In this document: positions 10,183 through 21,269 of the stretch, piece by piece
How the letters are laid out: each line of letters begins with the position of its first letter
How positions within the stretch are numbered: the stretch's first letter is position 1
Assembly (NCBI GenBank): GCA_022592435.1
Contig: JABYQS010000310.1
Span: 1 to 32,675, forward strand
Direction: 5' to 3'
Origin: Cerioporus squamosus
Lineage: Eukaryota; Basidiomycota; Agaricomycetes; Polyporales; Polyporaceae
DNA: 32,675 nt
Notes under the pieces: generated by a model
Told to the model about the DNA's origin: nothing
The model's database searches: none
What the model saw: the letters and a program-made list of their open reading frames with translations, nothing else
Translations under genes and position numbers: made by a program

Positions 10183-12749
10183 ATGGTTCGCCCGACCTGG
10201 ACCACCGACGAGCAGTCTGCCTGGCTCAAGGAGCGCATGAAGCCCTTTCAGGATGCTCAGGCTGACCACACCACTCGCGCCTTCTTCAACGCAACCACCG
10301 AGAACTTCATCGCGAAGTGGCCGCCGTCCGACCCCACCGAAGCCGAGTGTCAAGAGCAAGGTGGCTACGATGAGGCCATGGAGGCGAAGCAGACGCAGAT
10401 GCGCAGCGTGAGTTCATGCCCGCTGTCATTGCCACACTCCGAGTCGACTGATGCGTTTGCATTAGCGCATCAAGTGGTGGTTTCGCAACCGTTCTCGAGC
10501 AAACGCAACAGGTCGTGCAAATGCTTCGACGGCTGTTCTGTCCTTGACGCGCCGCCGCGTCCAGCCGCTCCTCCCATACCAGGCGTACATGCACATGTAT
10601 AGCGACCGTGTCATGCCGCTGATCAAGCTCAACTATGTGGCATACAAGCACGGCCTCCCAGAGGGCGAGGAGCCTCGCGAATGGTGGGGCTTTGCAACTT
10701 CGGAAGCCGCGCGCCTGCTCGAGGAGGAGCCCGAAGACGTCAAGGCTGCCGTTGAAGCATACCGGCAGCTTCAGGCGCAGAGCGCGAACCCGTCTGTCTT
10801 CGATCTCGACCATCTCACGCGTGAGGGCCCGCAGGCGGCGACGAAGCGGGTGCAGGAGTTGCAGCAGTATGTATAACCACTCACCAGCGTCCTATTCCAT
10901 CTCGCTTATCACCGCTTCGTGCAGGAACATCAAGCGCCTCGCTCGCACCGCCTACGAAGCCTGCAAGGCTCTTGAGGAGCAAACCGGATGGAAGGCAAGT
11001 ATCTTCTTGGGAGGGCCGAACCCTGAGACTGGTCGATTGGCCACGCTGACGTGAGTTCTGTGTTCTTGTAGTCACACATTGACGACTTGAGTGCTGAGTT
11101 CGCCCGCCTCAGCGTCCACAATGGCCACACAGTCGGCCTCCAGAACCTCTTCTCGGACGCTACCGAGCATTGGAACACTATCCAGTCTGAGTGGGACATG
11201 TTCATTGCCCGCTGCTACAGTCAGTCGCTTTCACGAATCTGATTCATTATGTTGTGTACTTACTGACATATGTTTATCTAGAACCTGATCTCGCCCCGAG
11301 GCTCGAGAGGTTCTTCCGTGGCGAGCCTCTCGACTCTGACATGCCTCCCCTCGCCGCCACTCCCGAGCCTGTCACTGCCGAGCCCGCCGCCACTCAGCCC
11401 ACCGTCGTGCCCGCCACCTCAGCCTCTGCTGACACTGCTCCCGACGCTGACACCACTATCCCCGACTCTACTGCCGCTGCGCCCGACTCTGCCGCCACTG
11501 CGCCTGACTCTGCCACCCCTGCAGCCGCCGCTGCTCCTCGTGCCCTCACCTACGACGAGCAATGCGCCGCCAACATCGTCCGGAACCAGGAGATCTTGAA
11601 GCGCGTGCTGCGCGGGGAGCGCTACGAGGACATCGTGGTTGCGCTGGCCTTGAAGCAGCCCAGTACCGAGGAGGATGAAGAAGACGAGGGTGAAGTCAAG
11701 CCGCCAGAGTGGGTTGTGAAGGCGAAGGAGTACCTCAATGGTGTGAGCGACGAGAGCTGGTGGTCGGAGCTGGTGGAGGCGTGGTTCGACTTCGAGGAGG
11801 CGCTGGGCTTCCCCGACAGTCAGGTAAGTTTTCAAGATTCTCTCACCCTTGTCAGCGACTCAAGCTCGCATTCCCTTCCCCCTCCTCTCGCTCCTCCTCC
11901 CAACAGGCGCAGAAGTCCTGGCTGTCCCCCAAGTCGCGGCCGGAGGAAGTCAAGTACTGGATCAACCGGGGCCGCAAATACGACAAACCCCCGAAGATCA
12001 AGTCGCTGCCCTCCTTCGTCACCCAGTTCCGCAAGTGGTGGGCTCGTCTCCAGCCTAGCGATTGCTGCGATCCGGAAGAGCTCTGGCCGCTGTTGCGGAA
12101 CGTGCCCGAGGACGCCAGCCGGTGGTCCGATGTCAAGCGCGGCGGCTGCAATGGCCTGTTCATGGTCATTATGTGCCTGTCGTGGTGGCTTGGCGCTGCA
12201 GAGGACGATGAAGACTATGAAGACCTTCAGGAGGCCATTGACGACGTCAAGTGGGTCATCAGGACTCTCGTGCCTGCGAAGAAGACAGCGGCAACTGCCC
12301 CTGAACCCACCGCCGCCGTGACGTCCGCTGCTCCCACCACTACCCCCGCTGCGTCCTCCGCCACGCTCGCCATTGCTCCCACGCCGTCCGCGTCACCTGC
12401 GTCCACATCACCTGCAGCTGTGTCCTCCACCGTGCTGTCCGCTGCTCCCGCCACTGCTCCCGCGCCGTCCGCTGCTCCCGCCACTGCTCCCGCGCCGTCT
12501 GCTGCTCCCACCACTGCTCCTGCGCCATCTGCTGCTCTGCCCGCGCCTGCATCCGCCCCGTCCGAGACCGCGTTGCCTGCGTCGTCCGCGACTACATCGT
12601 CTGCTTCGCCCCCAACTGCGCCTGCACCATCTGCCGCAGGTGAGTCAGATGTTTTTATTATCTCGGTGCATGGACTAATGAAATTGCGTGATTATCACTT
12701 CGGACGTGTGATTACGCATGCAAGCCTGTCACTGCAAGTGGTTGTATAG
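10183..12749 (+). CDS. Conserved fungal protein of unknown function, Trp-rich (WWFRNR / WWARLQP family)
   Basis: Six exons join in phase: 10183-10407, 10466-10866, 10925-10994, 11072-11219, 11282-11823 and 11907-12749, giving 742 aa. The N-terminal part is helical with RIKWWFRNRSRANA across the first splice. Later blocks are WWSELVEAWFDFEEALGF, WINRGRKYDKPPKIKSLP, FRKWWARLQPSD and GGCNGLFMVIMCLSWWLG. I recall this block order from hypothetical proteins of mushroom genomes, but no function is known to me. The WxxWW and small-residue patterns do not show an enzyme. Two Ala/Pro/Thr-rich tracts interrupt it, one with exact 30-bp repeats. The intron at 10995-11071 uses a GC donor (GCAAGT). Reading through it instead gives a plausible peptide ending in a stop, so this join is less certain. 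The last exon may instead splice at 12641 (GTGAGT) to an exon I could not find. A truncated relative lies at 22872. Confidence 0.7.
12441..12530 (+). repeat. Three in-frame 30-bp repeats encoding AAPATAPAPS
   Basis: GCTGCTCCCGCCACTGCTCC plus CGCGCCGTC(C/T) is repeated three times, the third copy with four changes. Being a multiple of three, it keeps the frame and lengthens an Ala/Pro linker. The long minus-strand open frames over this stretch are shadows of the repeat. Confidence 0.85.
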
Positions 12750-13233
12750 AACTTGAAGGTCATTTCATTAATTGGACCATAGTACTCGTATAAGTGACAG
12801 CGAGAGGAGTAAAATACTGGCCACGAGTTGATAATTGCATAGTGTAATGTCATAATCGTATGATTATCGCATGATCATCGTATAATTAGTCGGCCATTGG
12901 GGACTAGTTCATTGTTCAGACAACGTCGGTAGCCGGCAGATGTTGGGTCGAGCTGAGGCGGGGAGGAGGTACTTATTTGGCCCGTGAGACCCAAGTCTCC
13001 GATTTGACACGTCAGGTCGCTGTGTCGTCGTCTGTCCTATAGGATCTGCATCTGACCATAGCTATCGAACGAAGTCCGAGCACGTACTACGCAGATATAA
13101 GTGATTATACTAGTCCATATTGAGCAGCTCCAACATCTCCTCGTATGCATCAATGTTCTTGACCAAAGGGCGAAGATGATCACGGAGAGGCTGTCATGCT
13201 GCATCAGCGGCACGCAGCGCGAGAGTCCGAGTA
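12750..13233. other. Convergent intergenic spacer
   Basis: It separates the 3' ends of the plus-strand gene at 10183 and the minus-strand KDZ gene ending at 13234. Part of it (about 12840-12890) is AT-rich with loose repeats of ATGATTATCGC/ATGATCATCG. No gene is seen. Confidence 0.4.
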
Positions 13234-16200
13234 TCAGAAGGAACTGATGAGATAATGATCCAGGGCTTGTGGGTCGGCCCCAGGCTTCAGAGCCTTGGCA
13301 TACGCAGCCTTGAGTTTGTCGCACATTTTCATGTACATGTGCACCTGCTGGTATGCGTATGCACGTGCCCCAGCCAGGATCTCCCAGTCAGCTCGCTGTG
13401 CGACATCATTCCAGCAAGTGCTCATGCAGTCCAAGCCACGAATGCCTGCACGGAAGTCGGCACATGTCAGGTTGACATGTGCATCTGCCTGCGCTTTCGC
13501 CATGCGAGCCCGATGCCAATGTGCGCAGTCAGCTGCACGTACATGTCAGCAGAGTGCATCTGACAGGATCCTTCATTTGATCGCACCTTTGCTGGCCCAC
13601 ACAGACACGTGGTTCTCTGAGTTGTCTTCCGAGTCCGATGTAGCACGTGCCTTTCCTTGATGTCGCGCCTGCTGCCGCAGGTCCTTGGGTGGATCAAAGG
13701 CGGACCAGATCCAGGACGGATGGGCCAGCAACTGGCCATCCCCCATGGACTTACTCACCATCAAGCTTACCATCTTCAAGTCGTTCGCCGGGTCAATCCT
13801 CCGCAGCCTACCCTCCATCTCATCCTCACTCACATGCTGCTTGAGTAGCGCCCGCAAGGAGGCAATACGACCGTAGTTGTGGTTATACTCACTGGCCTTC
13901 CGCTTGCCAAGTTCCCGGGACTTGTTGATCTCCGATTGGCCGCGTAGGTGGTCCTTCTTGGTTTGCAACTCCTTCTTCTTCTGTGCAAGATTTGCTGCAG
14001 CATGTTTGACGCCTTCGCGCACTTCCCGAAGAAGGTCGAAGGCCAGACCAATGCGAAGCTTGAGCTCGTAGGACGCCAGTGTACACAGGTCATAGGTATC
14101 CAGCTCCGTGGCATTGAACTCTGAGGGCAATGCAAGAATCTCAGCACCATCGTCTTCGTCCTCTTCATCCTCAGGATCTCCTGGAGTACCGATAACCTCA
14201 TCCGGTACAGGAAGGAGTGGCATGAACTTCCTTTGATCGCGGCGCCATGCTGCCATGCTGGTACGGAATGTACGTTGAACGTCTGCTAGAGAGGAAGCGT
14301 AGCTGTCTTTCTTGCCGTCTGCAGTGAGTTTGCTCTGAGCGCGGATGACGAACCTATAACACAGATTGTCAGCTTGCTTACATGGCTGAGGTTCGCAGGA
14401 TGCACTGACTGGTCAAGATCCAGCTGGATGCCACGCTTGATGAAGTGAGCAGCACCTTTCCTGAGGTGGGAGACCACACTCTCCATTCCCTGCTTCTTGC
14501 CCGCTTCAAACTTGGAGACGAGCTCTTGGAGGGCTTTCTCTCTGGTGGGCACTATGTCAACGTGTCGTGAGTACGGTTTATGGGTGAGCGAGTAGTGTAC
14601 ACACTCTCTGCTTGGTGCAGGACATAAATGTTGGTGCCAGCAGCATAAGCCGCCACCTTCTCGGCCCAGTTTGATGGAGTCGATGCAGTCGTGTTGAGAT
14701 CCATGGAGGCCCACTTCATGGAGGTCTTCGCTCCAGAGAGAGCCACCAGGTTCGCAAACTGTGCGGTGGTTTGTTCTTGAATCTTGTATGCCTTCTCGAG
14801 CTCCTTGGGGAGGAATTCAACTGTAAACACTGTCAGACAGAGCTATACAGCGGAGTCATCCAAATACATACCTCGACGCTCCAGTTTGACACGGTTCCAG
14901 TAGTTGAAGAGATCAGTGAGGAAGTCAACGCGGGCTCCGGTGGTCATCTCGCAACTGGGTGCACCAGCGGCATTGTACTCCGACCACGGCGTCTCGACAC
15001 CCTCCATGTGCATGAGAGCCCATCCGATCGCATACATCGTTGAGTAGCACGCTTGGCAGTCGTCCCGGTGTGCATGTGCGTGGAATGACGGCAGGCAGCA
15101 CTGCATGTTCTCAACTAGAGGAACGAGCTCAGGGAAGAACTCGCGGAATCATTCCAGGAGGCCTTTGATGTAGATGCAGTTCACGTCATAAGACCAATGA
15201 GGGGCGGGCGGGGCATCTCACGCCCGCGCAAGGCACCCGCCAGGGAGAAGTCCGTAAAATGGTAACTGATTGCTTCTCTATCAGAAAGCGTTATGGACAG
15301 TACTGAGAGGACATACGACGCACCGCTCGCCAGTTATGAGGTCAATCACAGTATCGGACTTGAAGAAAACGTGGCGACAAGTGATCGCAACAATACCGCT
15401 GACTTCTACGAAACGAAACTTCCCAGCGCGCTGCGACCGACCGACCTTGAAACCGCTGCAAGTCTCGTCCTGGGTACAGAGTCAGTCGCTAGACCAGCAC
15501 AGGCTGCATATGGAACAGTGTGTACCTGTTTGCTCGCATCGCCCGCGTAGCTCTTCTTAATCATCTCCTTGAGCCGTGGATGGTTAACCCACATCCCTCC
15601 TATGGCAGAGAGCGGCTTGTCGTGCTTGTCGTCCTTACGCATGCGCTTGTTCAAGCTCATGTTCCCATCACCGGCATAGGTGCGAGCGAATAAATAGCTA
15701 GTACTATCATAAGCGTGGCACAGAGGTACGCAGCGCAGTCGACTCACTGCAGACGAGCGGGCGCAAGTTCCTTCCAATTGTTCGGGATATTGAAGCCTGG
15801 TGAAGCGCACTCGAAGCATTGCACGCAGATGTCTTCGGGATCACGGTTGGGTACAACAAGCTTGTGGTATTTGCCCGCACGCTTCGCCATGGTCAGATGG
15901 GAGAATACACAACTGACGAGTTGGAACTCGCGAGTTCGGTCCTACAAGGAGTGTCAGAGGACATAAATACACCCAGAAGGCTTGATTGCATACCTTCACA
16001 TCAGCGGGGAACACATTGTCAGTGTACCGGGCCACTGATCGCATGAAGTGCAAGCTGCTCATCTTCGCATTCAGCCACAGCTGATGCCACATGCGGAGCA
16101 AGGCGACCGTGAAGGCACTTTGGGGGCTCTCTACCGTGTGTGGCCACACCCGGGCACGCAAGAGTTGGGAGACATGATCGGCATAGTCAGGGCAGTGGCA

Positions 16201-17102
16201 GTATTGAATGCGACAGTTGTGAACCCCGTTGATGTGGACGACGACAATGTTCGATGGATCGGTCTGGTCGGAGAGGTGTGGACAGCGTTGACCACGGTGC
16301 CCGAGGTATATTATGAACCCGAGGCTGATGAGGTCGTAACGTTTGAAGTATTGCCCCATCCAGGCCTCGATGTAATGGAACCATGCATTCCGGTGGGCAT
16401 CACAGATGCACGTCCTGCAACGGGGGGCACTACAATCGCACTCGACGCAGCGATACGCGGCAGCCTTGCCGCACGCACAGCGCCAGGGGGACTTGGGGTC
16501 GTTGACGGAGGGAGTGGTGTTGGCTACGTTGGAAGAGGGTACGGGGGCAGAAGGTACTTCGTGCAACGATGATTTGCTGGGTAAGGGGACATCCGGCGGT
16601 CCCGCGACCTCCCAGGACAGCATATCCTCGACAACGGACGGAAAGCGCTGTCTCCACGTAGCGATGTAGTCAGAGATCTTCTTCTGTGGGATTATCAGTC
16701 ATTGCTATGTGCACACAGCTATATCTATTGACGCACCTTCGGTGGTTTGCCCGACTTATCGCTGTCCTTATCCTTCTCCGTGGTCTGAGCTTCTGCAGAC
16801 GCAGGAGTTGTCTGAGCCATGTCCACATCTTCCCAGGCATCGTCGTCGTCTGCGGCGTCTACTTCGCCCTCTGTGCGCAGCGATTCAGCGGTGGTTATGT
16901 GTTCGGATGATTCCGGGGAGGGTTCTGGTGAGACCACTCGGGCGCGCTTAGCAGGTCGATGATGGTCCGTGTCGCGGCGACTAGGCGCGTAGACACCAGA
17001 CGTCAATCGGCGACGGTCTGAGGGGCGAGCGGCGAGGAGCCGAAAAGGGGGGAGTAGAGAGGAAGCTCGACGAGGGCAGAGCAACGACCGGCTCGGAGGC
17101 AC
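13234..17102 (-). pseudogene. KDZ transposase with CxC2 domain, copy 2, broken by a frameshift and a stop
   Basis: Ten exons: 16737-17102, 15994-16683, 15748-15941, 15526-15697, 15324-15469, 14872-15265, 14605-14820, 14410-14551, 13587-14353 and 13234-13532, with introns of 50-58 nt; about 1128 aa if intact. The start has a bipartite-like basic stretch and an acidic run. A CxC2 cluster follows: CACGKAAAYRCVECDCSAP, CRTCICDAHRNAW, LGFIIYLGHRGQRCP and INGVHNCRIQYCHC. The KDZ part includes ETCSGFK, VSGIVAITCRHVFF, SYDVNCIYIKGLLE, SFHAHAHRDDCQACYS and MEGVETPWSEYNAAG, and the C terminus has SWIW. It belongs to a different KDZ subgroup from copy 1. In exon 14872-15265 the frame shifts near 15195, between the ALRGREMP and SYDVNC segments. 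An in-frame TGA follows at 15149-15151, where the neighbours suggest Trp. Exon length (1 mod 3 instead of 2) agrees with a 1-nt loss. It is probably an inactive copy. Confidence 0.8.
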
Positions 17103-17142
17103 GAAGTCGTCGATAGCTAGTCTTCACGCGCACTGCGACAGA

Positions 17143-17225
17143 CTAGTCCCAATGACCAGGTTATATTAGCACAGAGACAAGGGGAAAGTACATGGGGGAA
17201 AGCGCACCTAGTCCCAATGACCAGG
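17143..17225 (+). repeat. 18-bp direct repeat, 65 bp apart
   Basis: CTAGTCCCAATGACCAGG occurs exactly at 17143-17160 and 17208-17225. It lies just upstream of the start of KDZ copy 2. It could be a small tandem duplication or part of an element end; which is not clear. Confidence 0.8.
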
Positions 17226-17714
17226 AGGTCGAGATGGGGACCAGGTAAGCGCTGGGAGGGCCTTATATACTAGTCTACTCTGAACAATCACGTGCCAGTG
17301 GAAGTGACTCATGCGGGAAAGGGAGCGAGGCTGTACGAGTGGGAGACAAAAGGGTGGGAAAACACATGGTAACGGGATGGTAAGTGCGAGAACAAGGCAT
17401 GCGGTCGCGGGAACAGAGCATACGGGCGCGAGAATGAGATCAAGGGGTCCAAAATGGGATGTGTACGAAGTAGGAAAGGGATCAAGATGGGAAAGTGGAA
17501 GTTCCAGGGAAAACGAAAAGGAACGAAAAGGGGTGCTGGTCCACTGACCGTGACAGTCCGCATACTCGACGGCATGTTCATAGATTTCGAGACCGCCATT
17601 AGGACGACGTATATAAGAGGTGTCGGTCGCGGTGGGAGGACGGTGGTGCAAATGCGAAGGCGGCTTGACGGGAGCCTTCTTGAGGTGCTTCTTCAACACC
17701 GACCTCCCTCCCAT
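17208..17714 (-). other. Weak open frame in a spacer, possible small gene
   Basis: Between 17103 and 17965 there is no recognisable gene. A minus-strand frame begins at 17714 (MGGRSVLKKHLKKAPVKPPS) and includes PNGGLEIYEHAVEYADCHGQ up to about 17540, which looks like protein. The rest of the frame is rich in Pro, Leu and Phe and looks non-coding. A donor (GTCCAC) after the Gln codon is non-consensus. No family is recognised. Confidence 0.25.
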
Positions 17715-17965
17715 CGAGCGGCGCAGTGGGCAGGGGACGTCTGTTCCAATGTAGAGAACTCATGGCTGCTGAGCAGCAGCGATGTATATAGGCAGTGTGA
17801 AAGCAAAGCGAAACATGAAGGCAAAGCTCAGAGTAAGGCAATGCTGCGATGGTCCGGGACGGGAGGTCAATGCAGAAGTGGCCCAATTTGTAAAGCGGGC
17901 AAGGCGTTACATGCACTGCATACAAAGTCCATACAGAACTGTCTCTGGTGCTAGATACGTGAAGT

Positions 17966-20308
17966 TTACATCTCGCGGAACACGGGCAATGCATGAGGAA
18001 CGATCGGCGCGCGACCAGAGTAGGCAAAGAATGTCTGGACATAAAAAGTCGCCATTTCAACCTCGAGAGCCTGGATACGAGAAGCGGACAATGTCAAGGA
18101 GAGTGGGTCTGAGCCGCGAAGACTCTGGGGACAAAGCGGCCACCGAACGAGCACTTGCCGCAAAGCTTCCAGACATCGGACCCGAGCATGGGGTAGGTCT
18201 GCACATAGTCCAACCGGCTTCTGTGGAAGCTGGCGGACATAGTACAAGTCGTGATCTGCAAAGATACGGGATAGTAAGTCCTCACGAGCCAGCTCGTCGG
18301 TCTCAGGGTCGCGGGCGGGGACGAGGATGCAATCGAGTGCGAGGAGTTCATAGCGAAAGCCGATTTCGTGAACTTCCCACAGGATGAAGGGACACAGGTT
18401 GGGAGGTGGGGCAGAGAGGCAGAATGAGAACCAGTTCACTAGCTGGTCTGGCGCTGCCACAAACTGGTGTGCCTCGAACGCTACACTGAAGACAGATCTG
18501 ATCTGCTCCAGATGTTTGGCCCTGCGTGTTGCGTCATTCGGGGTTGTACCTTCGATGTCGCCATTGAGGTAGTCGCGCCACCACTGTGGCGGCACTCGCG
18601 TGATGCGCGCGTCGGGATGGGAGAGTAGGTAAACCCACGCTGCGCGTATACGCAACCAATTGAGCAAGTAGCGATGGGTACGTTCGATGGTCTGAGGCCC
18701 AAGGAGGAGTGCTGGCTCAGGGATCCAGTAACCCCATAAAGCTTCACTACGCTTTGCAGGGGTTGATCGGTCGACAGATTGCATGGCTAGGTCCCAGGCA
18801 TGAAGTCGCAAAGGCATCTAGTCGTGAACAGGGTCCACAAACTTGTTACGCCCACAAAGATGGCTTGCATGAGTGGTGTTGTCTGGCAAAGGCAGCTGTT
18901 AGCATGGTACGGCGTGAGCGGTTCTACAATACGTACATGGTGCACTCTCGCGACGGGCGCCATGTCTAACAGGGTTAGCGCAACCCCGACCCCTGCCTTG
19001 AGGTTGCCCATGGGTATGAGCACGCTGTCCGGGTCCTTCGGTGGGAGATGCGCCAGCACAGAAGGTCAGCTGGTCATAGCGTACGAGTAGGGGACCGCGC
19101 GACACGTCGAGATAAAGATAGGCCCGTCGATTAACAGCCTGAAACTGAGCCGTTCCCACCAGGCCAGTGTATACCGGCGAAGCATTGGTCTCGAAGGGCT
19201 CGCACACCAAATCGGCCTGCTCGGTGACCACGATAGCGTCGACGACGATGTGATCGAGGCCAACTCTGGGACGAATGTGCCAGACCGGTATGCCAGAGTG
19301 ATAGAGGCGCTGTGTGATTGCTGGATGCGTTGTGAATGCCCCCATGAAGCGAGTGTCCACGGGCAGAGGACTGTCTGAGTCCGCGCGGTTGATAAGACGC
19401 TCAAAATCCAAATACGCGCGACACATCAGCCAATACTGCTGGACAGTATGAATTTGCACACACACATCGCGAAAGGTGGAGGGGAAGTGTAGGATGTGAT
19501 TGCGAGCGTCAAGAATAGTCCGTCTAAGAAGTATCAGGTGTGGATCTGTGCGCTGAGCACGGTCTTGTACTTCCCTGGCGAGTTTATGCACGAGTTGGTC
19601 GATGGGCGCAAACCAAGTCTTTGACAGCAGCCCCAGAGTCTTGAAGATAACACCTGGTAACGCCTCAAAGTCACCGGCATTGCTCGGGCTGTCACAGATC
19701 TTACGGAATGTTTGCTCGTCGGTAGGATTTCGCCTCCGTATCGCGCATAGGTATTGGAAGTCTTCAGAGAACACCTGGGGCCATTGGATAGGATCGTATA
19801 CGCCATATCTGTAGTCCTTGCAGAGATACACTTGCACTAGACCGAGGTGGGGTGCGGGTACGAAGTCGGAGTTGGGAGACACCGCGACATAGGCCTGTAA
19901 CTGTGTATATGCAAATGTTCGCGCGTCGTTGAGGTTGGCTGAGTGAAGTTCGTAAGCAGTGTTCCACCTAGTCAGATGCCACTCGAGAGCATACCTGGGT
20001 CCTGGGGTGCAGGTGTGTTGGGCACTGCTCCCCCGTCGGTAACTGGCATTGCGTCTGGATGTTGAGTGCTTGGTTGGCAAGCTCAAGTCGTGTAGCTCAG
20101 AGTGGTGTAGGGATGCAGATATGGATAGGGAATGTTGCACTGTATCTTGTGAGGGAGCCGGCTCTGAGCCCAGTAGGACTGCAGAGAAGTGCGAGGCGGG
20201 GGGACTCAAAGTCGAACCCGCGCAGCTGAATTCCTGTACGAGTTTTCGATATAGCTGTATTTGCATTAGTGCTGCCTGAATCTCGGAAGTAACATATATG
20301 TGACACAC
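17966..20308 (-). pseudogene. Conserved Agaricomycete protein of unknown function, with an in-frame TAG
   Basis: Two exons (18937-20308 and 17966-18882; intron of 54 nt, GTACGT...CCAG) join in phase for about 760 codons. Conserved-looking blocks are PGPRYALEWHLTRWNTAY, DPIQWPQVFSEDFQYLCAIR, TFRDVCVQIHTVQQYWLM, FMGAFTTHPAITQRLYHSGI followed by PVW, then RNKFVDPVHD, MPLRLHAWDLAMQSVD and FYVQTFFAYSGRAPIVP. I recall this block order from unnamed proteins common in mushroom genomes; no function is known. A TAG at 18818-18820 separates VDPVHD from MPLRLHAW, where related proteins are, from memory, continuous. The copy therefore seems truncated to 480 aa. The alternative is a longer intron ending at this CTAG, which would drop the RNKF segment. 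The ATG at 20308 is the upstream limit of the open frame and may not be the real start. Confidence 0.6.
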
Positions 20309-20853
20309 CTTGTCCAGGTTGTGTGCTGAAGGTTTGGAGGGCTGTTAGTCGTTGACGATGTCCACAGTCGGTAACCCGCCTTGTTTGCAAGGACTAGGAC
20401 CTTAGTAACGACGTAAACACGCAACGTCGGTGAGCAGAGAAGAAATGAACTCCAACCGTGTTTTAGAGAGCAGTCAAAATCCGACCGAGTGCAGAACAGT
20501 ATGTACGGTGCGGTCGAGCGAGGATGAGAGCAGTGTTCGGGACTGGCAGGCGAGACTTGAGCTTGAGTACTGAGTGCGTGCCAGCTCAAGTCACCTAAGT
20601 CCAAGTTTGGGAAGTTTGGCGCCCGCACCACGTCGCAGTGCGCTCGGTTTCCTCCTCTCAGTCTGACTTTGCTCTGAGTTGACAACTCAAGCATCATATC
20701 GCGTCTCAAGTTCTCGCCAGCCATGAGCCAGACACATTCCTGAATCTTGCGCTCCCACTGCAACCTCTCTTTCCTTGTGCGCTCTTCCCCTGCGTTTCCA
20801 GTGCTCACACGTCAAGAACATCGCACACGCCAGAGCATCACCCTCGTGTCCAC
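20309..20853. other. Divergent intergenic region
   Basis: It lies between the minus-strand gene starting near 20308 and the plus-strand gene at 20854. A 180-codon minus-strand open frame crosses it (20266-20808) but has no recognisable domain. It may contain 5' exons or the promoter of the minus-strand gene. Confidence 0.35.
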
Positions 20854-21214
20854 ATGACAAAGACTCGCACATGCAAGCCTGCCACGCTAGGACCTCCAGG
20901 AAGTCTAATTGATTATGAGAGTGGAAACTTGGTGGGCTACGTGAAGGTCCTTCATCCTGGTGAGTGGACTGCGTGTATGTTCGCGCCGACTTACATGTTC
21001 TCCCAAACCTACCAACCCCCGCATCAGTCGCAGTAAAAAATAAGCTGCGCAGCTCCGTATTTTAGCAACTCTTGCACTGTCCTACTGGACAGGGGCTTGC
21101 TCGTTCGACTTTGAGTCCCCGAGCAAACACGCCCATTGCATGGACCTCGGCTCGGATCGACACTGGGAACGCTTTGCAGGTCGCATGAACAGCCTGCTCA
21201 AGCTCGTTCCTTGA
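20854..21214 (+). CDS. Small hypothetical protein (75 aa)
   Basis: Two exons, 20854-20959 and 21093-21214, join in phase through a 133-nt intron (GTGAGT...GGACAG). The second exon encodes GACSFDFESPSKHAHCMDLG followed by HWERFAGRMNSLLKLVP and a TGA stop. The residues around FDFESP, HWERF and MNSLL look conserved in style, but I cannot name the family. The intron is longer than its neighbours, so an internal exon may be missing. It may also be the 5' part of the next gene, whose ATG is 56 bp downstream in the same direction. Confidence 0.45.
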
Positions 21215-21269
21215 CCTTCTTCCCTTCCACCAACCATCTGCACCACTGACCTTCCACGCCGACTATCGC

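Noticed and set aside
12227..12552. Long minus-strand open frames over the Ala/Pro region.
   Set aside because: They are shadows of a GC-rich 30-bp repeat in the plus-strand gene, and their translations are low-complexity Gly/Ala/Asp or Gln/Arg repeats.
20201..20220. GGTTCGA-like sequence suggesting a tRNA B box.
   Set aside because: No A box or cloverleaf could be built around it, and the word is shared with a coding exon.
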